NCBI GenBank assembly: GCA_026954015.1
Contig: JAIXLP010000044.1
Coordinates: 14,106-75,682, forward strand
DNA: 61,577 nt
Direction: 5' to 3'
Source: Burkholderiales bacterium
Lineage (GTDB): Bacteria; Pseudomonadota; Gammaproteobacteria; Burkholderiales; Burkholderiaceae_C
Positions 54,582 through 61,577 of the stretch are shown one piece after another. The position numbers and the translations under genes are program-made. The notes under the pieces were generated by a model. The model saw nothing but the letters and a program-made list of their open reading frames with translations, was not told where the DNA came from and searched no databases. How positions within the stretch are numbered: the first letter of the stretch is position 1; the number at the start of each line of letters is the position of its first letter.

Positions 54582-55679
54582 TCAGGTCAGGCTGGTATCC
54601 ACCACGCGGCGCTCGAGCTGCAAATATTCCCTGGTCTGCATTTCATTGAGGCGCGAGACCGTGCGCGGAAACTCGTGCAGCAACGGCCCTTCGGTATAGA
54701 GCTGTTCGGGCGGCACCGCGGCCGAGATGATGAGCTTGACGCGCCGGTCGTACAGCACGTCCACCAGCCAGGTGAAGCGCCGCGCGGCCGAGGCCATGTT
54801 CACCGGCATGTAGGGCACGCCCGACAGCAGCACGGTGTGGAACTGGCTGGCGATCTCCAGATAGTCGTTCTGCGAGCGCGGGCCCATGCACAGCTCTCGG
54901 AAATCGAACCACACCACGCCCCCCGCGCGGCGCAGCGCGTGGATCTCGCGCGCCTCGATGCGCAGCACCGGGTCTTCGTCGCGGGTTTCAGCCAGGCGGT
55001 CGAACATCGTGGTCATCGCGGCCTCGGCCTCGGGCCCGAGTGGCGTGTGGTAGAGCGTCGCGTCCTCCAGCGTCTGGCTGCGGTAGTCCACGCCGTTGTC
55101 CACGTTGATGACCTCCAGGCGCTCCTTGAGCAGCGCGATCGCGGGCAGGATGCGATCACGGTGCAGCCCGTCGGGATACAGGCCATCGGGCTCGAAGTTG
55201 GATGTGGTGACGAACCCCACGCCATGCGCGAAGAGCGAATCGAGCAGGCGGTAGAGAATCATCGCATCGGTGATGTCGGCGATGTGGAATTCGTCGAAGC
55301 AGATCAGCTTGTAGCGCTTGGCGATGTTGGCGCCGAGCACCGTGAGCGGGTCCTGCGTGCCCTGCAGCGCGGCGAGCTGGTGTTGCACCTCGCGCATGAA
55401 CTCGTGAAAGTGCAGGCGCGCCTTGCGCTTGAGCGGCACCGCGGTGAAGAAGCAGTCCATGAGGAAGCTCTTGCCGCGGCCCACGCCGCCATACATGTAG
55501 ACGCCGCGCGGAATCTCGGGGTGGTGCAACAGCTTCTTGAGCGCGTTGGAGCGGCGCTGCTTGTACGCGCCCCACTCGCTCGCGCAGCGCTCCAGCGCCG
55601 CCACCGCGCGCAGCTGCGCCGGGTCGCTCTGGTATCCCTTGGCCACCAGGGCCGCTTCGTAGATCTGCTGGACCGACAC
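54582..55679 (-). CDS. zapE: Cell division ATPase ZapE (AFG1 family)
   Basis: AAA-type ATPase that binds FtsZ and acts at the septum under stress; 365 residues. Walker A is GGVGRGKS (64-71), Walker B LICFDEFH, and the family motifs FHEFM and TTSNFEPDGLYPDGL are intact. It starts at GTG 55679 with AGGAAGG upstream. It follows lpdA, with a dispersed repeat between, and converges on the phosphatase gene. Confidence 0.93.
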   Translation of the reverse strand: MSVQQIYEAALVAKGYQSDPAQLRAVAALERCASEWGAYKQRRSNALKKLLHHPEIPRGVYMYGGVGRGKSFLMDCFFTAVPLKRKARLHFHEFMREVQHQLAALQGTQDPLTVLGANIAKRYKLICFDEFHIADITDAMILYRLLDSLFAHGVGFVTTSNFEPDGLYPDGLHRDRILPAIALLKERLEVINVDNGVDYRSQTLEDATLYHTPLGPEAEAAMTTMFDRLAETRDEDPVLRIEAREIHALRRAGGVVWFDFRELCMGPRSQNDYLEIASQFHTVLLSGVPYMPVNMASAARRFTWLVDVLYDRRVKLIISAAVPPEQLYTEGPLLHEFPRTVSRLNEMQTREYLQLERRVVDTSLT

Positions 55680-55689
55680 GCGCGCCTTC

Positions 55690-55752
55690 CTATCAAAGCA
55701 ATAGCGTCCAGCGCTTGCTATACAAGCGCTGGCGGCCGATTCGGCTTGAAAT
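55690..55752 (+). repeat. Dispersed repeat copy 7 (lpdA-zapE gap)
   Basis: Well-formed copy: CAATAGCGTCC, a perfect AGCGCTTG-CTATA-CAAGCGCT hairpin, then GGCGGCCGATTCGGCTTGAA. Its tail runs up to the lpdA stop codon (55753-55755, minus strand). Confidence 0.72.
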
Positions 55753-57180
55753 TCAGAAATTCAGGGTGCGCTTGTCCACGGCGAGCGCCGCTTCCTTCAT
55801 CGCCTCGGAGAGCGTGGGGTGCGCGTGGCAGATGCGGGCGATGTCCTCGCTGCTGGCCTTGAATTCCATGGCGACGGCCGCCTCGGCCACCAGCTCGCTC
55901 GCGAGCGGGCCAACGATGTGCACGCCAAGGATCTCATCGGTCGCGGCGTCGGCCAGCATCTTGACCATGCCCGTGGTGTCGCCCAGCGCGCGTGCGCGGC
56001 CGTTGGCCATGAAAGGGAAGGTGCCGGCCCTGTACTTCACGCCCTGCTCTTTCAGCTGCTGCTCGGTCCTGCCCACCCAGGCGATTTCGGGGCTGGTGTA
56101 GATCACCCAGGGGATGGTGTTGAAGTTCACGTGGCCGTGCTGACCGGCCATGCGCTCGGCCACGGCCACGCCCTCTTCCTCGGCCTTGTGCGCGAGCATG
56201 GGGCCGCGCACCACGTCGCCCACGGCCCAGACGCCAGGCAGGTTGGTGCGGCACAGCTCATCCACTTCAACGGCGCCGCGGTCGGTGAGCTTCAGGCCCA
56301 CGGCTTCGGCATTCAGGCCGTCGGTGTTGGGCACGCGGCCGATGGAGACGATGAGCTTGTCCACGTCGAGCTTGCGCGCCTCGCCCTTGGCATCGGTGTA
56401 AGCCACGCTCACGCCCTTCCTGCCGTTCTTGACTTCGGTGATCTTCACGCCGAGCTCGATCTTCAGGCCCTGCTTGTCGAAGGCCTTCTTCGCTTCCTTG
56501 GCGATCTGCTCGTCCACCGCGCCGAGGAAGGTCGGCAAGGCTTCGAGCACCGTCACCTCGGCGCCCACGCGGCGCCAGACGCTGCCCATCTCCAGGCCGA
56601 TCACGCCCGAGCCGATCAGGCCCAGGCGCTTCGGAACGCCAGGAATGCGCAGTGCGCCGTCGTTGGAGAGGATGTTCTCCTCGTCGAACGGCGCGCCGGG
56701 CAGCGCGCGCGGGTTGGAGCCCGTGGCGACGATGACCTGCCTGGCCACCAGCGTTTCCTCGGCCTTGCCCGCCACCTTGATCTCGTAGCCGCCATCGACG
56801 GGCTTCACGAAGGAGCCGCGCCCGTGGAAGAACGTGACCTTGTTCTTCTTGAACAGGTAGAGGATGCCGTCGTTGTTCTGCTTCACGACCTGGTTCTTGC
56901 GTCCCACCATGGTGGCGACGTCCATCTTCACGTCCTTGACCGTGATGCCGTGCTCGGCAAAGTGCAGGCGCGCCTGCTCGTAGTGTTCGGACGACTGCAG
57001 CAGCGCCTTCGAGGGAATGCAGCCCACGTTGGTGCAGGTGCCACCGGGCGCGGGGCCGCCCTGGTCGTTCTGCCACGCATCGATGCACGCGACGTTCATG
57101 CCCAGCTGGGCTGCGCGGATCGCGGCGATATACCCGCCGGGGCCGGCGCCGATCACAACCACGTCAAATGACTTGCTCAT
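55753..57180 (-). CDS. lpdA: Dihydrolipoyl dehydrogenase (E3)
   Basis: FAD enzyme that reoxidises the lipoyl arm of the 2-oxoglutarate dehydrogenase complex; 475 residues from [16 protein letters not shown]. The redox pair is Cys49 and Cys54 in [15 protein letters not shown], the NAD site is [13 protein letters not shown], and the C-terminal His-Glu pair is in [10 protein letters not shown]. It is the third gene of sucA-sucB-lpdA, separated from sucB by a terminator-like hairpin. Confidence 0.95.
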   Translation of the reverse strand: MSKSFDVVVIGAGPGGYIAAIRAAQLGMNVACIDAWQNDQGGPAPGGTCTNVGCIPSKALLQSSEHYEQARLHFAEHGITVKDVKMDVATMVGRKNQVVKQNNDGILYLFKKNKVTFFHGRGSFVKPVDGGYEIKVAGKAEETLVARQVIVATGSNPRALPGAPFDEENILSNDGALRIPGVPKRLGLIGSGVIGLEMGSVWRRVGAEVTVLEALPTFLGAVDEQIAKEAKKAFDKQGLKIELGVKITEVKNGRKGVSVAYTDAKGEARKLDVDKLIVSIGRVPNTDGLNAEAVGLKLTDRGAVEVDELCRTNLPGVWAVGDVVRGPMLAHKAEEEGVAVAERMAGQHGHVNFNTIPWVIYTSPEIAWVGRTEQQLKEQGVKYRAGTFPFMANGRARALGDTTGMVKMLADAATDEILGVHIVGPLASELVAEAAVAMEFKASSEDIARICHAHPTLSEAMKEAALAVDKRTLNF

Positions 57181-57202
57181 CTCGTTTCCTTCATCCATGG
57201 TG

Positions 57203-57226
57203 AAAACCCACCGCGCAGGGTGGGTT
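57203..57226 (-). terminator. Terminator-like hairpin between sucB and lpdA
   Basis: Minus-strand AACCCACC/GGTGGGTT around a six-base loop, running into four T. It may partly end the sucAB transcript, lowering lpdA output. Confidence 0.45.
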
Positions 57227-57246
57227 GGAGCGTGCGTGCGACCCGG

Positions 57247-58503
57247 TCAGAGGTCGAACAGCAGACGCGACGGGTCTTCCAGTGCGTCCCTCATGGCGAC
57301 GAGGCCGAGCACCGCCTCGCGGCCGTCGATGATGCGGTGGTCGTAGCTCAGCGCCAGGTAGTTCATCGGGCGGACCACGATCTGGCCGTTTTCGACCACC
57401 GCGCGGTCCTTGGTGGCGTGCACGCCGAGGATGGCCGACTGCGGCGGATTGATGATGGGCGTGGAAAGCATCGAGCCGAAGGTGCCGCCGTTGGAGATCG
57501 TGAAGGTGCCGCCCGTGAGCTCTTCGAGACCGAGCTTGCCCTCCTGTGCCTTCTTGCCAAATTCGGCGATCTTCTTCTCGATGTCGGCAAAGCTCATCTG
57601 GTCGGCGTTGCGCAGTATCGGCACGACGAGGCCGCGCGGCGAGCCGACGGCGATGCCGATGTCGAAGTAGCCGTGGTAGACGATGTCGGTGCCATCGACC
57701 GAGGCGTTGATCGCCGGGAATTTCTTGAGCGCGTGCACCGCCGCCTTCACGAAGAAGGACATGAAGCCGAGCTTCACGCCGTGCTCCTTGGTGAACTGGT
57801 CCTGGAACTTCTTGCGCAGCTCCATGACAGGCGCCATGTTGGCCTCATTGAAGGTGGTCAGGATGGCGTTGGTCGCCTGCGACTGCAGCAGGCGCTCGGC
57901 CACGCGCGCGCGCAGGCGGCTCATGGCCACGCGCTGTTCGGGGCGCTCGCCCAGATCGGGCGCCCCCGCCGGCGCCGCCACTTGCGGCAGCGCCGTGGTG
58001 GGCACGCCCGTCGGTATGGTCACGACCTTTGCACCGCCCGCCACCGCGGCAAGCGCGTCGCCCTTGGTCACGCGGCCGTCGCGCCCGGTGCCCGGCACGT
58101 CGGCGGCCGAGAGCTTGTTTTCTGCCAGGATCTTGGCGGCGGCGGGCATGGCCACGCCGGCCTTGCTGCCACCGGCAGGCGCAGCGGCAGCAGCCACCGG
58201 CGCGGGCGCCGGGGCCGCCGCTGGCGCGGGAGCGGCTGCCGGAGCGGCCGCTCCCACCACGGCCTCGGTGTCGATCCTGGCGATCACCTGGCTCGCGACG
58301 ACCGTAGCGCCATCGGGCTGCACGATCTCGCTGAGCACGCCCGCCGATGGCGCGGGCACTTCGAGCACGACCTTGTCGGTTTCGATCTCGATCAGGATTT
58401 CATCGGCGGCGACCGCTTCGCCCGCCTTCTTCTTCCACTGCAGCAGCGTGGCCTCTTCGACCGATTCCGACAGCTCGGGAACTTTGACTTCAACGATGGA
58501 CAT
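57247..58503 (-). CDS. sucB: Dihydrolipoyllysine-residue succinyltransferase (E2)
   Basis: Core of the 2-oxoglutarate dehydrogenase complex, 418 residues. One lipoyl domain (1-78) with attachment Lys44 in [10 protein letters not shown], an Ala/Pro-rich linker, the peripheral-subunit-binding domain (about 122-157, [20 protein letters not shown]), and the catalytic domain with His in [16 protein letters not shown]. It follows sucA by 89 bases that contain a long hairpin (58542-58579). Confidence 0.95.
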   Translation of the reverse strand: MSIVEVKVPELSESVEEATLLQWKKKAGEAVAADEILIEIETDKVVLEVPAPSAGVLSEIVQPDGATVVASQVIARIDTEAVVGAAAPAAAPAPAAAPAPAPVAAAAAPAGGSKAGVAMPAAAKILAENKLSAADVPGTGRDGRVTKGDALAAVAGGAKVVTIPTGVPTTALPQVAAPAGAPDLGERPEQRVAMSRLRARVAERLLQSQATNAILTTFNEANMAPVMELRKKFQDQFTKEHGVKLGFMSFFVKAAVHALKKFPAINASVDGTDIVYHGYFDIGIAVGSPRGLVVPILRNADQMSFADIEKKIAEFGKKAQEGKLGLEELTGGTFTISNGGTFGSMLSTPIINPPQSAILGVHATKDRAVVENGQIVVRPMNYLALSYDHRIIDGREAVLGLVAMRDALEDPSRLLFDL

Positions 58504-58541
58504 GTTCGATTCCGTTCAGCAATGTGCGTGATGCGACAGGT

Positions 58542-58579
58542 GTTGTGCGGGTGCCGTTATCCGGCACTCCGCGCACAAC
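58542..58579 (-). other. Strong intercistronic hairpin between sucA and sucB
   Basis: Outer arms GTTGTGCG/CGCACAAC (eight pairs) enclose inner arms GTGCCG/CGGCAC (six pairs). There is no T tract, so it is more likely an mRNA-processing or stabilising structure than a terminator. Confidence 0.6.
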
Positions 58580-58592
58580 GCTCAACCTCTTC

Positions 58593-61472
58593 CTACTTGG
58601 TCAGGACGAACCCCTTGAGCTTGGCGAACGCCGCCTCGACCAGGTTCTTCTGCTGCTCCGCGTGCAGGTGCGCGTAGCCGACGGCCGGCGAGGCCGAGGC
58701 CGCGCGCCCGGCGTAGCCGAGCTTCTGCCCCGCGAGCATGTTCTCGTGGATGTTGTGCTGGATGAAGAACCAGGCGCCCTGGTTCTGCGGCTCGTCCTGG
58801 CACCAGACGATGTCGGTGGCCTTGCCGAAGCGCTTGAGCTCGGCGGCGAAGGCCTTGTGCGGGAAGGGGTAGAGCTGCTCGATGCGCACGATGGCGACGT
58901 CCTGCGCCCCCTTTTCCTCGCGCTTTTTCACGAGGTCGTAGTAGACCTTGCCCGAGCAGGCGATCACGCGCCTGACCTTGGCGGCGTTCTTCACCACCGC
59001 CTCGTCGCGCTCGGTGAGCACCGTCTGGAACCCCCCGCTCGTGAACTCGGAAATGGGCGAGGTCGCATCCTTGGCGCGCAGCAGGCTCTTGGGCGTGAAG
59101 ATGACCAGAGGCTTCCTGATCGGGCGGATCATCTGCCGGCGCAGCACGTGGAAGATCTGGCTGGCCGTCGTCGGCTGCACGACCTGGATGTTGGTGTCGG
59201 CCGCCAGCTGCATGAAGCGCTCCACGCGCGCCGACGAGTGCTCGGGCCCCTGGCCCTCGTAGCCGTGCGGCAGCATCAGCGCCATGCCGTTCACACGGCC
59301 CCACTTCACTTCGCCCGAGGCGATGAACTGGTCGATCACCACCTGCGCGCCATTGGCAAAGTCGCCGAACTGCGCCTCCCAGATCACCAGCGTGTTCGGA
59401 TCGTTGGACGCATAGCCGTATTCGAAGGCCAGCACCGCCTGCTCCGAGAGGATGGAGTCGATGACGACGAACGGCGCCTGGTTCTCGGCCACGTTCGAGA
59501 GCGGAATGTAGGTGCCCTCGTCCCACTTTTCACGCTTCTGGTCGTGGATCACGGAATGACGGTGGCTGAAGGTGCCGCGGCCACTGTCCTCGCCCGAAAG
59601 GCGGACCGGGTAGCCCGACGCGACAAGCGAGGCGAACGCCATGTGCTCGCCCATGCCCCAGTCCACCGGGTGCTCGCCCCGGCCCATGGCGGCGCGGTCG
59701 GCGTAGACCTTCTTGACCAGGGCGTGCGGGGTCACGGAATCGGGGATCGTGGTGATGCGTTCCGCCAGGCGCTTCCACTCCGCGAGCGGGATCGCCGTAT
59801 CAGCCGTATCCGTCCAGGCCTTGTCGAGGTAGGGGCTCCAGTCGACCGCGTACTTGCTCTTGAAGTTGGTCAGCACCGGATCGACCGTGTGCTTGCCGTC
59901 GTCCATCGCGGCGCGGTAGGCATGCACCATGTCGTCGCCCAGCGTCTCGCCCAGGCCCTGCGCGGCGAGCTTGTCGGCGTAGAGCTTGCGCGTGCCCGGG
60001 TGCGCCGCGATCTTCTTGTACATCAGCGGCTGGGTGAGCATGGGAGTGTCCTGCTCGTTGTGGCCCAGCTTGCGGTAGCAGACGATGTCCACCGCCACGT
60101 CCTTGGAAAACTCCATGCGGTATTCCAGCGCCAGCTCGATCGCCAGGCACACCGCCTCGGGGTCGTCGGCGTTCACGTGCAGCACCGGCGAGTCGATCAT
60201 CTTCATGATGTCGGTGCTGTAGGTGGTGGAGCGGCTGTCGCGCGGGTCGCTCGTGGTGAAGCCGATCTGGTTGTTGATGATGATGTGCACCGAGCCGCCG
60301 GTGGTAAAGCCGCGCGTCTCCGACAGCGCCAGCGTCTCCTGGTTCACGCCCTGGCCGGCAATGGCCGCGTCGCCGTGCACGATCACGGGCAGCACCTGCT
60401 TGCCGTGCGGGTCGCCCCGGCGATCCATGCGCGAGCGCACCGAGCCTTCGACCACCGGGTTGACGATCTCCAGGTGCGAAGGGTTGAACGCCAGCGACAG
60501 ATGCACCGGGCCGCCGGTGGTCGTCACGTCCGAGGAGAAGCCCTGGTGGTATTTCACGTCGCCCGCGGGCAGGTCTTCGGGTGCGGTGTGGTCGAACTCG
60601 GCGAACAGGTCCTTGGGCATCTTGCCCAGGGTATTGACGAGCACGTTCAGGCGCCCGCGGTGCGCCATGCCGATCACGATCTCCTGGATGCCCTTCTGGC
60701 CCGCGGACTGGATCAGGTGGTCGATGGCCGCGATGAAGCTTTCGCCGCCCTCAAGCGAGAAGCGCTTCTGCCCGACGTACTTGGTGTGCAGGAAGCGCTC
60801 CAGGCCTTCGGCGGCCGTCAGGCGCTCGAGGATGCGCTTCTTCTTGGCCGCGTCATACGCCGGCTTGCTGCGCACGCTCTCGAGCTTCTGCTGCCACCAG
60901 CGCTTGTGGTGCTGGTCGCTCGCGTACATGAACTCCGCGCCCAGCGTGCCGCAATAGGTCTCGCGCAGCGCGTTGAGCAGCTCGCGCAGCGTCATGCTCT
61001 CCTTGCCGAAGAAGGTGTTGCTGGTGTTGAACACCGTTTCCTGGTCGGCATCGGTGAAGCCGTAAAACGAGGGTTCCAGCTCGGGGATGGCCGGGCGTTC
61101 CTGGCGCTTGAGCGGATCGAGGTCGGCCCAGGCCACGCCCACGTTGCGGTAGGCGGCGATGAGCTGCTGCACCGCGGTGCGCTTGCGCCCCAGGTCGGAG
61201 TCGGCGCCGTAGGCGACGACCACCTGCGTGCGGCCCTGCCTGGCGCGTTCGACGAAGGCGTCGATCACCGGCTGGTGCGGTACGTCGCGCGCGTCGCTGC
61301 CGTCCACCGCCGGCACGTGCTGCAGCGCGTCGAAATAGTCGCGCCACGAATCGGGAACGCTGCCCGGGTTGGTGAGATAGTTTTCGTACATCTCTTCGAC
61401 ATACGACGCATTGCCGCCGAAGAGATAGGTGTTGCCCTGGAAGGCTTGGTAGACCGATGTGGGTTCGCTCAT
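58593..61472 (-). CDS. sucA: 2-oxoglutarate dehydrogenase E1 component
   Basis: Thiamine-diphosphate enzyme decarboxylating 2-oxoglutarate in the TCA cycle; 959 residues. The start (YQAFQGNTYLFGGNASYVEEMYE) carries the E2-binding segment, followed by GMAHRGRLNVLVNTLGK and the thiamine-diphosphate region GDAAIAGQGVNQE with NNQIGFTTS. The C-terminal pyrimidine-fold domain contains GEDSGRGTFSHRH. First gene of sucA-sucB-lpdA; only 105 bases upstream are in the window, without a clear promoter. Confidence 0.96.
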   Translation of the reverse strand: MSEPTSVYQAFQGNTYLFGGNASYVEEMYENYLTNPGSVPDSWRDYFDALQHVPAVDGSDARDVPHQPVIDAFVERARQGRTQVVVAYGADSDLGRKRTAVQQLIAAYRNVGVAWADLDPLKRQERPAIPELEPSFYGFTDADQETVFNTSNTFFGKESMTLRELLNALRETYCGTLGAEFMYASDQHHKRWWQQKLESVRSKPAYDAAKKKRILERLTAAEGLERFLHTKYVGQKRFSLEGGESFIAAIDHLIQSAGQKGIQEIVIGMAHRGRLNVLVNTLGKMPKDLFAEFDHTAPEDLPAGDVKYHQGFSSDVTTTGGPVHLSLAFNPSHLEIVNPVVEGSVRSRMDRRGDPHGKQVLPVIVHGDAAIAGQGVNQETLALSETRGFTTGGSVHIIINNQIGFTTSDPRDSRSTTYSTDIMKMIDSPVLHVNADDPEAVCLAIELALEYRMEFSKDVAVDIVCYRKLGHNEQDTPMLTQPLMYKKIAAHPGTRKLYADKLAAQGLGETLGDDMVHAYRAAMDDGKHTVDPVLTNFKSKYAVDWSPYLDKAWTDTADTAIPLAEWKRLAERITTIPDSVTPHALVKKVYADRAAMGRGEHPVDWGMGEHMAFASLVASGYPVRLSGEDSGRGTFSHRHSVIHDQKREKWDEGTYIPLSNVAENQAPFVVIDSILSEQAVLAFEYGYASNDPNTLVIWEAQFGDFANGAQVVIDQFIASGEVKWGRVNGMALMLPHGYEGQGPEHSSARVERFMQLAADTNIQVVQPTTASQIFHVLRRQMIRPIRKPLVIFTPKSLLRAKDATSPISEFTSGGFQTVLTERDEAVVKNAAKVRRVIACSGKVYYDLVKKREEKGAQDVAIVRIEQLYPFPHKAFAAELKRFGKATDIVWCQDEPQNQGAWFFIQHNIHENMLAGQKLGYAGRAASASPAVGYAHLHAEQQKNLVEAAFAKLKGFVLTK

Positions 61473-61577
61473 GTCCCGCTGACCTTTGTTTCCCTGGAGG
61501 AAATCCGGGTTGGTTAAGAAACCTTCCGCGACACGGCTGTACCGGATGGCGGATGCGACTGTGGCTGGGGAAGGGCC

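Overview
The window is a high-GC (roughly two thirds G+C) bacterial chromosome segment. Gene order, protein sequences and a dispersed intergenic repeat resemble the Burkholderiales, most likely the family Comamonadaceae; genus cannot be fixed by reading. I found about 56 protein genes, nearly all housekeeping, one 18-codon leader peptide, two pseudogenes, an FMN riboswitch and several terminators. I saw no tRNA, rRNA, CRISPR array, insertion sequence, prophage or plasmid gene.

Layout. 14-3679: livHMGF, a branched-chain amino acid ABC importer lacking its binding protein. 3818-6091: a lipoprotein hydrolase and an OmpW-type porin, closed by a terminator. 6257-25473: a long run of 22 minus-strand genes read right to left: yceD, rpmF, plsX, fabH, fabD, fabG, acpP, fabF, a small membrane protein, rpoE, rseA, a Do-type protease, lepA, lepB, a DUF4845 gene, rnc, era, recO, pdxJ, acpS, nagZ and a phosphofructokinase. 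Many neighbours overlap start-on-stop, but internal promoters and terminators break it into smaller units. It joins fatty-acid and phospholipid initiation, envelope stress control, signal-peptide cleavage, RNA and ribosome maturation and wall recycling. 25499-27655: maf, a tetrapyrrole-methylase-family methyltransferase and a crotonase. 27659-30735: sppA, a Rieske protein, a HAD phosphatase and rluC, divergent from rne (RNase E) with a leader of about 530 bases. 34277-36799: yaaA, a prolyl-4-hydroxylase-like dioxygenase and queF.

36804-46208: ribH behind an FMN riboswitch, a dienoyl-CoA isomerase-like crotonase, dinB, an L-lactate dehydrogenase-type flavoenzyme, an AcuI-type reductase, aroG behind an aromatic leader-peptide attenuator, tldD and rodA. 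46241-47775: a deletion scar holding the decayed ends of a sensor kinase and a probable secreted protein. 47845-61472: a YqiA-type esterase, a metallophosphoesterase, dnaE, divergent bamD with a PP2C-type phosphatase, zapE, and the 2-oxoglutarate dehydrogenase operon sucA-sucB-lpdA.

Most interesting: (1) a leader peptide with the run FYFYFWF, a terminator and a matching antiterminator arm ahead of aroG; (2) several start codons exactly six bases after a -10-like hexamer (yceD, dnaE, dinB, the aroG leader peptide, possibly maf), as expected for leaderless mRNAs; (3) a seven-copy dispersed repeat whose T-rich end often coincides with the stop codon of the gene before it; (4) a possible 62-base RNA between the protease gene and lepA.
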